Below the pieces are notes generated by a model. The model saw only the letters and a list, made by a program, of their open reading frames with translations. It was not told the DNA's origin and did not search any database. Shown here one piece after another: positions 36,783 through 46,400 of a stretch of DNA of 64,000 nt. The first letter of the stretch is position 1. Each line of letters opens with the position of its first letter. The stretch covers positions 6,076,001-6,140,000 of the forward strand of contig NZ_CP042171.1 in the NCBI RefSeq assembly GCF_005938645.2. Direction: 5' to 3'. This DNA is from Pedobacter sp. KBS0701. Lineage in GTDB: Bacteria; Bacteroidota; Bacteroidia; Sphingobacteriales; Sphingobacteriaceae. Both the position numbers and the translations under genes were made by a program.

Positions 36783-37655
36783 ATGAAACGAAGCATTTTT
36801 GACGAGAACCTTAAAACCATCGGCATGTTAAATGTCGATTTACAAAGTATCGAAGTCATTAATTCCGAATCATATAAATCCTATATCAAGGTGCTTTATC
36901 TTAATGAAGGATTTGAGATAAAAGTAGATTTTAATGTATATACCACTTCTGGTCCAACACTATTCTTTATCAGTCCAAATCAGGTACTGAGCATCGAAAA
37001 ACTTGGTGAGCAACCTGGTCGATTGGTTTTTTATAACCGCGACTTTTACTGCATACAGTTGCATGATGAAGAAGTTGCCTGTGATGGGCTCTTGTTTAAT
37101 AACATCAATAATATGCCAATGACGGTGATACCGGCGCAGGATGCTGCTTTTATGGAATACTTGTTTTCGAGGATGGAAGACGAATTTGAATTGAAGGATG
37201 GCTCGCTGGAAGAAATGATTAGAACTTACCTTAAACAGCTCTTGATCAAGTCGACCAGATTATGGAAGGTACAGCACTTAGAAGGGGTGATGGCCGCCAG
37301 ACCCAATAACGACCTCGAGTTTTTCAGAAAATTTACACAATTGGTTGAAGCTAACTTTAAACAAAAGCATAATGTTGCGGATTATGCCGACCGGATGATG
37401 ATAGCCCCAAAAACGCTTACTCATCGGTTTAAGCGGCTTAATCTACCTCAGCCCAACGAAATCATCAAAAATAGGATTATGCTGGAAGCAAAAAGATTGC
37501 TGGTACACACCAACAGAACAGCAAAAGAAATTGCCTATGCGTTGGGTTATGAAGATCCTGCCTATTTTAGCAGATTATTTTTTATTAAAACCGGCGAATC
37601 TCCGTCTGGCTTCAGGTCCAAGTACCTAAATGTACAGGAAACGAAACAGGAATAA
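36783..37655 (+). CDS. AraC-family transcriptional regulator
   Basis: 290 residues from ATG 36783 (an in-frame TTG lies five codons upstream). N-terminal sensor half includes IKVLYLNEGFEIKVDFNVYT, LFFISPNQVLSIEKL and FYNRDFYCIQLHDEEVACDG, typical of Bacteroidota AraC proteins. The HTH end has VADYADRMMIAPKTLTHRFK and AKEIAYALGYEDPAYFSRLF with GESPSGFR. Located downstream of the secreted hydrolase with a terminator between; its target could be that gene or the divergent unknown. Effector unknown. Confidence 0.88.
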   Translation: MKRSIFDENLKTIGMLNVDLQSIEVINSESYKSYIKVLYLNEGFEIKVDFNVYTTSGPTLFFISPNQVLSIEKLGEQPGRLVFYNRDFYCIQLHDEEVACDGLLFNNINNMPMTVIPAQDAAFMEYLFSRMEDEFELKDGSLEEMIRTYLKQLLIKSTRLWKVQHLEGVMAARPNNDLEFFRKFTQLVEANFKQKHNVADYADRMMIAPKTLTHRFKRLNLPQPNEIIKNRIMLEAKRLLVHTNRTAKEIAYALGYEDPAYFSRLFFIKTGESPSGFRSKYLNVQETKQE

Positions 37656-37827
37656 TCTTATGTACTTAGGTTACGGAATTATAGGTAAGGCACTACTTAC
37701 CCTGTAGAGTTTAATCACTTTAATTTTAATTGCTGATTTATAACAATTGGTTGAAAAGTAAAAAACTCTCAATAAAATTTGCGTAGTTAAATGACTACGC
37801 TTATATTTGTAGTCAAATAGCTACATA

Positions 37828-38151
37828 ATGAATTTGAGAAGAGATGTATTTCAGGCGATTGCCGACCCTACCAGAAGGGCAATATTGTTGTTGGTAGCTT
37901 CACAGTCTATGACGGCTGGCGCAATAGCTGCCAATTTCGACACCGCAAGGCCAACTGTTTCAAAACACCTGCAAATTCTTACCGAGTGCGAATTGTTAGC
38001 GCAAAAACAAACTGGTAGAGAAGTGCATTACCACACTAATGCAAAAAAGATGAAAGAAATAGCCGATTTTATTGAGCCTTTTCGCAAAATGTGGGATGAC
38101 AGGTTTAATAAACTGGAAGATATTATGCAGAACTATAAACCAGGCAAATAG
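37828..38151 (+). CDS. ArsR-family HTH regulator
   Basis: 107 residues. Starts MNLRRDVFQAIADPTRRAIL, then MTAGAIAANFDTARPTVSKH and LQILTECELLAQKQTGREVH, the winged helix of the ArsR group that is paired with SRPBCC proteins (no metal-binding Cys motif is visible). It opens a tight four-gene operon with gaps of 6, 6 and 5 bp, and the pairing ArsR plus AHSA1/SRPBCC is common. It probably represses its own operon. Confidence 0.9.
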   Translation: MNLRRDVFQAIADPTRRAILLLVASQSMTAGAIAANFDTARPTVSKHLQILTECELLAQKQTGREVHYHTNAKKMKEIADFIEPFRKMWDDRFNKLEDIMQNYKPGK

Positions 38152-38157
38152 CATAGC

Positions 38158-38625
38158 ATGGAACAGAAAACAAAAATTGATGCCGAAAATGGCAAGCAGG
38201 AAATCGTAATTACGAGAGAATTTGAGCTGCCTGTTGATTTGCTTTTTAAAGCTTATGTAGAACCCGAAATTGTAGCACAATGGATGGGCACCAAAGTGCT
38301 AAAGCTGGAAAACAAAAAACACGGTAGTTATACTTTCGAAACTTCTGATCACAAGGGTAATGTAGCCTTTATCGCCAGTGGCGTAATCCACGAATTTGTA
38401 CCAGATGAAAAAATTACGCGGACATTCGAAATGGAAAATACGCCGTTTGATCCTCAACTTGAATTTTTGACCTTCGAAAAACTGGACAATGAGCGGAGTA
38501 AACTCACCATGCATGTGATCTATAAATCGGTTGGGATGAGAGATCAGATTTTAGCACTTCCGTTTGCCCAGGGCATTAACATGGCACATAACCGGTTACA
38601 GGATGTTGTTGGTGAATCAAAATAA
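38158..38625 (+). CDS. SRPBCC (AHSA1-like) domain protein
   Basis: 155 residues with the START/Bet v1-like pattern of the AHSA1 group: ITREFELPVDLLFKAYVEPE, VAQWMGTKVLKLENKKHGSY, GVIHEFVPDEKITRTFEMEN and TFEKLDNERSKLTMHVIYKS. These domains hold a hydrophobic ligand in a deep cavity. It follows ArsR by 6 bp. Ligand unknown. Confidence 0.88.
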   Translation: MEQKTKIDAENGKQEIVITREFELPVDLLFKAYVEPEIVAQWMGTKVLKLENKKHGSYTFETSDHKGNVAFIASGVIHEFVPDEKITRTFEMENTPFDPQLEFLTFEKLDNERSKLTMHVIYKSVGMRDQILALPFAQGINMAHNRLQDVVGESK

Positions 38626-38631
38626 CAGATC

Positions 38632-39018
38632 ATGACAAAGAGAAACAAAATTATCTATTGGATTGCTACGGCATGGCTGTCATTAGGCATGTTATCAACC
38701 GGTATTGTACAGTTGTTAAAAATGAAGGAAGAAATAGCTCTTTTTAGCCAGTTGGGTTATCCACTTTATTTTATGACAATATTGGGGGGTTGGAAAATAT
38801 TGGGTGTTGTTGCGGTGTTAATTCCTAAATTTACCTTACTAAAAGAATGGGCTTATGCAGGTTTTTTCTTTGCCATGTCTGGTGCTGTTTTCTCGCATAT
38901 TGCTATTGGCGATACTAGTATTTCTGCCTATTTCGGGCCATTGTTGTTACTGGTGTTAATTGTGCTGTCATGGTATTTCAGGCCTGCAGAAAGGAAAATT
39001 GTTTCAACTAATCTATAA
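38632..39018 (+). CDS. DoxX-like membrane protein
   Basis: 128 residues, four membrane helices (IIYWIATAWLSLGMLSTGIV, LYFMTILGGWKILGVVAVLI, WAYAGFFFAMSGAVFSHIAI, LLLLVLIVLSWYF). GYPLYFMTILGGWKILG is the DoxX-like signature. Inner-membrane, of unsettled function; in Bacteroidota it often accompanies ArsR/SRPBCC pairs. Third gene of the operon, 6 bp after the SRPBCC gene. Confidence 0.88.
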   Translation: MTKRNKIIYWIATAWLSLGMLSTGIVQLLKMKEEIALFSQLGYPLYFMTILGGWKILGVVAVLIPKFTLLKEWAYAGFFFAMSGAVFSHIAIGDTSISAYFGPLLLLVLIVLSWYFRPAERKIVSTNL

Positions 39019-39023
39019 TTACG

Positions 39024-39602
39024 ATGAACTCAAAAGTTGATTTTTATTTTAATAAAACCAAAAAGTGGCAGGAAGCAGTAAATTTATTAAGAGGTATTGC
39101 GCTTGATTGTAAGCTTACCGAAGAATTGAAATGGGGCAGTCCCTGCTATACTTATAATGGAAGCAACATCGTTTTAATTCATGATTTTAAAGAATACTGT
39201 GCTTTTTTATTCTTTAAGGGTGCTTTATTGAAAGATAATGATGGTTTATTGATTCAGCAAACGGAAAATGTGCAATCGGCAAGGCAGATCCGTTTTACCA
39301 CTGCAATGCAGATCGTAGAAAGGAAAGCGATTTTAAAAACCTATATTTTTGAAGCCATTGAAGTAGAAAAAGCCGGATTAAAAGTTGAATTAAAAAAAAC
39401 GGCGGAATACAGTATTCCTGCTGAATTTCAAATTAAACTGGATCACATTCCTGATTTAAAAATCGCTTTCGAAGCCTTAACTCCGGGACGCCAAAGGGCT
39501 TATTTGTTGCATTTTTCGGCACCTAAACAATCCAGTACCCGTGAAGCAAGGGTTGAAAAGTTTATGCCGCAGATATTAAGTGGGAAAGGATTGAATGATT
39601 AG
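39024..39602 (+). CDS. YdeI/DUF1801-family protein
   Basis: 192 residues. The N-terminal part (WQEAVNLLRGIALDCKLTEE, LKWGSPCYTYNGSNIVLIHD, CAFLFFKGALLKD) is the DUF1801 fold, and the C-terminus (IPDLKIAFEALTPGRQRAYL and STREARVEKFMPQILSGKGL) is the YdeI 'OmpD-associated' tail. Biochemical role not established in the family. Last gene of the ArsR operon. Confidence 0.85.
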   Translation: MNSKVDFYFNKTKKWQEAVNLLRGIALDCKLTEELKWGSPCYTYNGSNIVLIHDFKEYCAFLFFKGALLKDNDGLLIQQTENVQSARQIRFTTAMQIVERKAILKTYIFEAIEVEKAGLKVELKKTAEYSIPAEFQIKLDHIPDLKIAFEALTPGRQRAYLLHFSAPKQSSTREARVEKFMPQILSGKGLND

Positions 39603-39661
39603 TTTTTTTGGTTTATCATCCTGAAGGATAATTTATTGTATAAAAATGAATATAATTACAG

Positions 39662-39720
39662 TAGAATTTTTCAAATACATCGGAGTGTTGATGACAGATA
39701 TACAAGGGGCGTCATTTCGA
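39662..39720 (+). repeat. 59-bp interspersed repeat (copy 1)
   Basis: AGAATTTTTCAAATACAT, then GATGACAGATATACAAGGGG and GTCATTTCGA, matching 59011-59069 with only a few differences. In both places it runs straight into a GTCATTTCGA hairpin. Confidence 0.8.
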
Positions 39721-39746
39721 CCGCAGTGGAGAAATCTTTTTACCTC

Positions 39747-39882
39747 CGCTCTGTCCGTAGTTTAAGCATAGCGTCTCCTATGGATACAAGACTAAGATTG
39801 CGTTTATAAACTCCATAAAACGAGTCACAGACTCTTTTTAATTATTAATCCGTAGCGCCCTTCAGAACGTTACGGATAGGTA
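39747..39882 (+). repeat. ~136-bp direct repeat, MITE-like (copy 1)
   Basis: Shares with 40305-40440 the blocks TATGGATACAAGA, TTTATAAACTCCAT, GAGTCACAGACTCTT and ATTATTAATCCGTAG. The ends are inverted to each other (CTGTCCGTAG near the start, CGTTACGGATAGG near the end). Confidence 0.75.
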
Positions 39883-40304
39883 CGAACAAATTGCGTTTCT
39901 GCTGCCCGTGCCAAAAAATACGAAGCTCTTTTTTGCCCGCTTTACCATAATTTTATTATATTAGGTTAATCAAAAGCGATGATAACCCAACTCAATCCAT
40001 CTGATTAAAGATTCCCAAAAAAATATTCCAAGTCCACCTTTACGCCACCTTTACCCCACGTTTTGGCCACCTTTCGGCCAGGCGTGCCTAACACCTGCTT
40101 GCACATTGCTTAACCCTTGCTTCGGTGGAGTGATGCCCCTGGTGGAGATCAGGTAGATCAAAGATTTGCCTCGCTTTAGATCGGCAGGCTAACAATAGCT
40201 AAATAAAAGGTAAAGGGAAAGTTATCTTAAGGTATTGTTGTTGTATAACTGTGTCGGAGCAGCACGGTTAAAGAAACAATAAACGGCTGTCCTGATTTTT
40301 TTTA

Positions 40305-40440
40305 TTCCGCCCTGTCCCTAGCGTTAAGCAGAAGCTCTATGGATACAAGATAAAATTGAGTTTATAAACTCCATTAAAATGAGTCACAGACTCTTCTATT
40401 ATTAATCCGTAGAGGCCAATGGAACGCTATGGACAGATAC
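40305..40440 (+). repeat. ~136-bp direct repeat, MITE-like (copy 2)
   Basis: Same order of blocks as copy 1, 558 bp away. Terminal inverted sequences are clearer here: CCCTGTCCCTAGCGTT at the start against AACGCTATGGACAGATACGG at the end. No coding capacity. Confidence 0.75.
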
Positions 40441-40446
40441 GGGAGC

Positions 40447-40541
40447 GTCATTTCGACCGCAGTAGAGAGTCCGAAGGCTCTGCGAAGCAAAATCTTTAAC
40501 ATAGTTCAAAAATCTCTCCATTTCGCTTCAGTCGAGGACGA
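40447..40541. repeat. GTCATTTCGACC hairpin repeat (complete copy)
   Basis: The arm GTCATTTCGACCGCAGTAGA faces TCTCCATTTCGCTTCAGTCG followed by AGGACGAC, so most of the 95 bases fold back on themselves. Related copies: partial at 39711, and 46772-46844 and 59059-59165. Confidence 0.75.
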
Positions 40542-40598
40542 CTTATTTATGTGAGCCATCTACTCCTTTTTCACTACATTTAATTACAAAACCGCTAT

Positions 40599-41084
40599 AT
40601 GCATACTTCATTTTACTTAGAGAAATTTCAAAAAGCAGCTGATGAGCTTGATCAAAAACGGCTTCGTGAAAAAGAAATCGAGGCTGCTTTTGGAGTGATT
40701 TTGGATTCCGTATTTTTAAAACTCTATAAAAAATCCTGGGCAAGTCCCCTTAACTGCAGCATCGAGGATTTTCTTCTCCAATTGGATAAATGATACCATC
40801 ATTCAAGAACAAAAGATTTATTATAACATTCATGCATTTAAACTGAGGCATCTTAAAGGTTACGCCATACAAAGCAGGCCATTTGCCGATGTATTCAGGA
40901 GCAGTTTCAATCTTTTTTAAACCCAATGGCCAAATGTGAGTGTCAATTATGGCCGCTAACTTTAATGGAGGGTTGGGTAAATTGTGATGCGAACGATTTT
41001 CAAAATGAAATTTTATCGTTAGCCAATAATTTTATATCGATAGCACATCTTGTTGATGATACATTGATTCAATTCAAAAAATAA
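40599..41084 (+). pseudogene. decayed gene of unknown function (at least two frameshifts)
   Basis: Consecutive frames read as one protein: MHTSFYLEKFQKAADELDQK to SIEDFLLQLDK at 40790, then in the next frame DTIIQEQKIYYNIHAFKLRH and GYAIQSRPFADVFRSSFNLF to about 40920, then PLTLMEGWVNCDANDFQNEI and LSLANNFISIAHLVDDTLIQ to TAA at 41082-41084. The first 64 codons alone look like a small gene but are only the head of this frame. Family not recognised. Confidence 0.55.
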
Positions 41085-41174
41085 AGCCGGATTAAGGGGG
41101 TGATTTAAAGAAAAAAATAATCTTATATGCCTCTTATGTTTCCTTATATGGTTAGTTTTTTTATTGAGTGGTTT

Positions 41175-41575
41175 GTGGTTCTTGGAGGGCTTTGGTTCCG
41201 GCATTCGCAGTAGCTCCGATAGAAAAAATCGGAGGCTGCCGCTGCTGTCGGGTTTAGGAACAGGGGTTTGTATACCCTACAGCCTCAAAAATGAAACACT
41301 GTTTTAGCCTATTTGTCCCGGTTGAAGCGTTACCCCAACTTCATTAAGTTAAGCAACCGTTGGCACAGGTGAAAATAATTTAACCACAGATAAAAAGGAT
41401 GCACACAGATACAAAAATCCGTGTTTATCTGTGTGCATTTGTGGTTAAAAACCTCAACTTAGTGATATTGAGCGTTACCCTGCAGCGACGAAGTATGCGG
41501 AAACGAAGTGTAAAAGCAAAAACGGGAGTAAACCTGATGTTTTGTACAGGCACCGCGCTCCAAAAGGTTTATTTC
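41175..41575 (+). repeat. repeat R1, split by an insertion
   Basis: Blocks shared with R2: TTCTTGGAGGGCTT, CATTCGC, CCGCTGCTGTCGGGTTTA, ACAGGGGTTT, CGGTTGAAGCGTTACCC; then, after the insertion, GCGTTACCCTGCAGC, CGAAG and GCGCTCCAAA. R1 minus its insertion has the same order and length as R2. Confidence 0.8.
41336..41480. mobile_element. ~135-bp MITE-like insertion with 10-bp direct repeat
   Basis: The segment 41336-41470 splits repeat R1 and is flanked by AGCGTTACCC at 41326-41335 and 41471-41480. Its ends are imperfect inverted repeats: CAACTTCATTAAGTTAAG at the left, and the complement of the right end reads CAATATCACTAAGTTGAG (14 of 18 match). The interior is a long palindrome (TTAACCACAGAT..ATGCACACAGAT / TATCTGTGTGCAT..TGTGGTTAA). 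No coding capacity; would need a transposase in trans. Confidence 0.65.
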
Positions 41576-41661
41576 TGTTTTACACCATATAAGACATTGA
41601 AGGAAATATAAGCTTATAAGCCACTTACATGGTTATTTTTTTTATTTGGAATGAGTGTACA

Positions 41662-41910
41662 GTAATTCTTGGAGGGCTTCAGTCCCGCCATTCGCTAATT
41701 CCGATGAAGTATCGGAACCGCTGCTGTCGGGTTTAGAAACAGGGGTTTATGTACTCTGCAACCTCGAAAATGAAAGCTGTTTTGGCCAACTAGCCCCGGT
41801 TGAAGCGTTACCCTGCAGCAACGAGGCACGAGGAAGCGAAGCGTAAAAGCGTAAAACGGGAAGAAGCTTCTTGTTTAGTACAAGCCTTGCGCTCCAAATA
41901 TAAATTGGTA
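41662..41910 (+). repeat. repeat R2 (uninterrupted copy)
   Basis: Same blocks as R1 in one piece: TTCTTGGAGGGCTTCAGTC, CCGCTGCTGTCGGGTTTAG, GGTTGAAGCGTTACCCTGC, GGAAGCGAAGCGTAAAAGC, GCGCTCCAAATATAAATTGG. This copy shows what R1 looked like before the insertion at GCGTTACCC. Confidence 0.8.
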
Positions 41911-41955
41911 TTTTTAAAAAAAGAAACTGAGCAACTATTCGATTGAAACCATAAT

Positions 41956-42516
41956 ATGAGCAAAAAAGAACTATCTGCAGAACAAACGCATGGATTGCTG
42001 AATACGCTGAAAACCCGTTTCGAAAAAAACATGAATCGTCATAAAGGTTTTGAATGGGCTAAAATACAGGCAAAATTGGAAGCGAATGCTGAAAAACTCT
42101 GGGTACTTGATGAAATGGAAGTAACCGGCGGCGAACCCGATGTAGTAGATTATGACCAGGCTACAGGTGAATATGTTTTTTACGATTGTTCGGCAGAGAG
42201 CCCTAAGGGCCGGAGAAGTGTTTGTTACGATTTGGAAGGACTAGGGTCAAGAAAAGAGCATCAGCCAGAAAATAATGCTATTGATATGGCTGCTGCAATG
42301 GGTATCGAACTGTTAACAGAAGAGCAATACCGCTTTTTGCAGCAACTCGGCAAGTTTGATACGAAAACATCCAGCTGGATCGTTACCCCGCCAGAGATCA
42401 GAAAGTTAGGAGGTGCTCTTTTTGGTGATCGCCGCTACGATCATGTATTCGTGTACCACAATGGCGCCCAATCGTATTATGCTGCAAGGGCATTTCGTGG
42501 TTTGTTTAGGGTATAG
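41956..42516 (+). CDS. DUF4256-family protein
   Basis: 186 residues, full family length. Recognised by LLNTLKTRFEKNMNRHKGFE, VLDEMEVTGGEPDVVDYDQA, YVFYDCSAESPKGRRSVCYD, AIDMAAAMGIELLTEEQYRF and TPPEIRKLGGALFGDRRYDH. No signal peptide, so cytoplasmic. Function of the family is not established. Convergent with the acetyltransferase gene, 7 bp apart. Confidence 0.88.
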   Translation: MSKKELSAEQTHGLLNTLKTRFEKNMNRHKGFEWAKIQAKLEANAEKLWVLDEMEVTGGEPDVVDYDQATGEYVFYDCSAESPKGRRSVCYDLEGLGSRKEHQPENNAIDMAAAMGIELLTEEQYRFLQQLGKFDTKTSSWIVTPPEIRKLGGALFGDRRYDHVFVYHNGAQSYYAARAFRGLFRV

Positions 42517-42523
42517 CGAACAA

Positions 42524-43024
42524 TTACAGCAGCTTTTGATAGCAAAAGAAATGTAGTCCGGGGCGCTTGGCCAAGCTAATTTCGCCGCTAAACTGATAAC
42601 CAAGTTTTGGGAAAAGCGCTTGTGTGGCCATATTTTTACTGTTGGTATCTACTCTTAATATAGAGATTCCAGAAGCTTTTGCTTCCTGCTCGGCCTGGTT
42701 CATCAAAGCTTTGGCAATGCCCATGCCCTGGCAATCAGGATCAACGGCTAAACGGTGCGTAACAATGGCTTTTTCTGTAATGTCCCAGCCAGCATCGACA
42801 TACTCGGGATCCTGATCTGTAGTAATCGCTGAAACACCGACAATTTCGTTTTCCATTTCAGCTACCCATAACTGACCCATCCTAATATCGCTGGCAAATA
42901 CGTCAGGGTTCGGATAATCATCTCCCCACTGGAAATTTCCTGCAGCACGCATCAAGGGCACAACCTTGCGCACAAGTTGCATAATTAGTGGTATATCTTC
43001 TGTAACGGCTAATCTTATTGTCAT
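42524..43024 (-). CDS. GNAT-family N-acetyltransferase
   Basis: 166 residues from ATG at 43024 (the frame is open nine codons more, but MTIRLAVTEDIPLIMQLVRK is the usual GNAT start). Motifs: LWVAEMENEIVGVSAI (strands), VTHRLAVDPDCQGMGIAKAL (acetyl-CoA loop QxxGxG/A) and ILRVDTNSKNMATQALFPKL (motif B). Acceptor unknown. Confidence 0.88.
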   Translation of the reverse strand: MTIRLAVTEDIPLIMQLVRKVVPLMRAAGNFQWGDDYPNPDVFASDIRMGQLWVAEMENEIVGVSAITTDQDPEYVDAGWDITEKAIVTHRLAVDPDCQGMGIAKALMNQAEQEAKASGISILRVDTNSKNMATQALFPKLGYQFSGEISLAKRPGLHFFCYQKLL

Positions 43025-43434
43025 GGATGCAAAGATAATAGATGGGTTCATTCGTTCAGTTGTTCATTGGTCATTTGTTTGTTGGTTAATGGTTCTTTGC
43101 TGGTGGTTCATTGGTTCAGGAGTTATTGGCTTATTAGTAACATGTTACGGAGCTTGAGTAACCGCAAACTAAAAATTGTTAACTGAAAATTGACTTCTGA
43201 CTTCCGACTAAAGACTTCTGACTTTTCTAATCTTCATCAAATCTTCATCTTTCAGTCTGATATTTGAGCATATTGCTCTTCATCATATTCCGGCTTCCAA
43301 AGAGCTGTTAAGGAATTGTTTTCCTATTATTTAATTCTGATTTTCATATTGTTAACATAAGGTTAAACTTAATTTCATGTTAATATTGAGTTAACATTAA
43401 GACTGTTGTTTTGTGCAAAATAAAATAACAGAAA
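43025..43434. other. intergenic, simple-sequence rich
   Basis: About 410 bases. From 43046 to 43130 there are irregular copies of GTTCATTGGT-like units; near 43190-43225 the unit GACTTCTGACTT is repeated. The last 100 bases are AT-rich with TTGTTAACATAAGG and TTAACATT runs ahead of the TonB receptor gene, probably its promoter region. Confidence 0.45.
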
Positions 43435-46400
43435 ATGAAATCACGTATACTATCTCTAGTAAGTATTCTTGTACTCCTGGTCACGTTTGCTCAGGCGCAG
43501 GTTACCACGTCTAGTATTAATGGAAAGATTAAGGATAACAAAGGTATCATCCCTGGTGCAACCATCGTTATGGTACACGTTCCTACAGGAACAGTGTCCA
43601 AAGGTTCGTCAAACGAATCTGGACTTTACCGCATTGGTAATTTAAATCCTGGTGGACCATACAAAATCACTGTAACCTTTGTAGGTTATAGCCCAGTAGT
43701 AAAAGAAAACATTTATTTAACCCTTGGCTCAGATGTAAAACTCGATCTTGATCTTCAGGAGCAGGGTAATCAACTGGCTGATGTAAGTATTAAGGGCCAA
43801 AAGGGCGGAACAAAATCTGGTGCAGGTACCAGTATTGGCGAAGGTCAGATTAAAACCTTACCAACCATGAACCGCAGTTTGCAGGATGTTACCCGTGTAA
43901 CGCCTCAAGGTAGTAAAGACAATACTTTTGGTGGTACCAACTTCAGGTACAATAACGTAACCATTGATGGTGCGATTAACAACGACGCCATTGGTTTCAG
44001 TCCTTCATTGGGTGGCCAGAGCGGAAGTTCTGGTATGCCGGGAAGCAGTACACGTACCAATCCAGTTTCGCTCGATGCAATCCAGGATGTTACCGTTCTA
44101 CTTTCTCCTTACGATGTTAAGGTAGGTAACTTTTTAGGTGGTAGTATTAACGCTGTAACGCGTGGTGGTACCAACGAGGTAGTAGGATCGGTTTACGGTT
44201 ATGGCCGTAATGCTTCATTGATCGGTAGAAATAAAATCGGCGATAACAGCAAAGAACCATCAGCTTTCCATGATTATCAAACCGGTTTCCGTGTTGGTTT
44301 TCCGATTATAAAAGATAAGTTGTTTTTCTTCACCAATGAGGAAATTACCCGCCGTCAGGATCCGGTAATTTTAGGTGCAGGATCATCGGATATGAAATTG
44401 CTTACCTTGACTGAGGCGCAGCAGATCTCAGATCGCATGAAAAATGCTTATGGCATAGATGCTGGTTCGTTTGGCGATTATAACATCTATTCGCAGTCTA
44501 ACAAATTCTTTAACCGTTTAGATTGGAATATCAGTGAAAATACCCAGTTAACCATCAGAAATAACACCATCGTTTCGAAAGCCACGAACTTAGAAAGAGA
44601 TCAATCTAACTTCAGGTTTGGCGGTATCGATTTTAAACAGAATAACAACCAATCGTCTACCGTTGCCGATCTGAAAACCCGTTTCGGAAATTCAGCTACA
44701 AATAACCTGATTTTGGGTTATTCTACGGTACACGACTTTAGAAATCCACTATCTAATCCTGCTGTACCCCAAATAGAAATTACAGGAACCGGAGGTTCAG
44801 GAATAATTTTCTTAGGTACAGACCGTGAGGCTAGTATTTTTAACATGAAACAAAAAACGTTTGAGTTGACTGATAATTATACTTTTAGTAAAGGGATAAG
44901 TACTTTTACTTTCGGAACGCATAATGAGTTTTATAATATTAATTATGGGTTTGTTAACTCTTGGAACGGCCGTGTTGCATACGATAGTGTAAATGATTTC
45001 TTAATAAATAATCCGAGTAGAGTAAGAACAAATTTTAATTACGCAGATAACACCCGCGATAATATTATTGCGAATCCGACAGCTAAATTCAATGTTAATC
45101 TTTATAGCGCTTATGGGCAGGATGAAATGCGTTTGAGCGATAAATTTAAACTGACATTAGGTTTACGTTTTGATATGGCAGATTTACCTACCATGCCATC
45201 ATTGAGCACAAAAACAACAAACTCTCCTGTTGATGCAAATTACGGTACAACCTATACCTATACCCAACCATCATCAATTACCGGAAAATTCCTAAATAAA
45301 ATTCAGATTTCTCCGCGTGTTGGTTTTAATTTTGATGTTTTGGGCAATCAAAGCTTGGTTATGCGTGGTGGTACCGGCTTGTTTACCAGTCGTGTTCCTT
45401 TTGCCTGGATTGGTTATGCTTATTACAACAATGGGGTAAACTACGGCGCTTTTGATCAAAAAAGATCGTCTAAGGCCTATACGGCGGGTTCAGACCCAAT
45501 TAAGGATGCTTTAAATGGTAATGGAGAAGCTGGCTTTGTTAGCAAACAAAATGTAAATGTTAATGATGCAACTGGAGCAACACAGGTAGATTTGGTTGAT
45601 AACAATTTTAAAATGCCTAAAGCCTGGAGAAGTAATTTGGCTTTCGATTTTAAGACCGAAGACAATTGGAAGTTTACTTTAGAGGGGATTTTTAGCCAGG
45701 TGATTAAAGATGTACAATTTCAACAAATCAACTACGTAGATAATCCAAAATACATGGTTTATGATACGCAGAAAGAACAGCCTATTTATTCAGGAGCAAA
45801 AATTAATCCTTTGTACACCAATGCTTATTTATTATCAAATACCGATAAAGGATATAAATACAGCTTAACTGCACAGGTAAGTAAATCACTTCCTATTGGT
45901 TTGGATGTAATGGTGGCTTATACCTATGGAAAATCGAAAGATATTGCCAACGGTATCCGTAACTCTATGGAATCTAACTGGCAATTAAACCAGGCGCTTA
46001 GCCCGAACAATCCTGGTTTGGCTTATTCTAATTTTGATGTTCGCCATAGAATAATTTCTACCATTAATTACAGATTGGATTGGTCTAAAGACGGAAAATA
46101 TACAACTAATTTTGGCTTATTCTTTAGTGCACAATCAGGTGCTCCATATTCTCTTGGCTTAGTTGGAGCGGTAATTAATGGTACGGGACAAAATGTAAGC
46201 TTAATGTATATTCCAGCAGCAGGAGAAACGCCTAAGTTTTTCGCAAATACGCCAACTGGTATAGCGCAAGCAGCAGCTTTTGATGCTTATATTGATGGCG
46301 ATAAATATTTAAGTACACGTAGAGGGAATTTTACAGAGCGTAATGGCGCACGTACCCCTTGGAATGTTCAGGCTGATTTCCGTTTATCACAAGATATTTT

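Larger units (their letters stand above)
39603..40598. other. repeat-rich intergenic kilobase
   Basis: No gene is seen. Contents in order: a 59-bp block shared with 59011-59069, a GTCATTTCGACC hairpin arm at 39711, a ~136-bp repeat unit (39747-39882), an AT-poor patch with CCACCTTT repeats near 40035-40085, a second ~136-bp unit (40305-40440) and a complete GTCATTTCGACC hairpin (40447-40541). Confidence 0.7.
41085..41955. other. repeat-rich intergenic region
   Basis: No gene. It contains two copies of a ~250 bp repeat (R1 and R2, listed), a short MITE-like insertion inside R1, and CTTATATG/CATATAAG dyads near 41125-41150 and 41587-41625 that recur near 58800. Confidence 0.65.

Noticed and set aside
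40599..40793. Independent 64-residue small protein
   Set aside because: The next frames continue the same protein, so it is the head of a broken gene.
43046..43130. CRISPR-like array of GTTCATTGGT units
   Set aside because: Units are ~10 bp, irregular and without spacers; simple-sequence DNA only. No CRISPR array or cas gene was seen anywhere.
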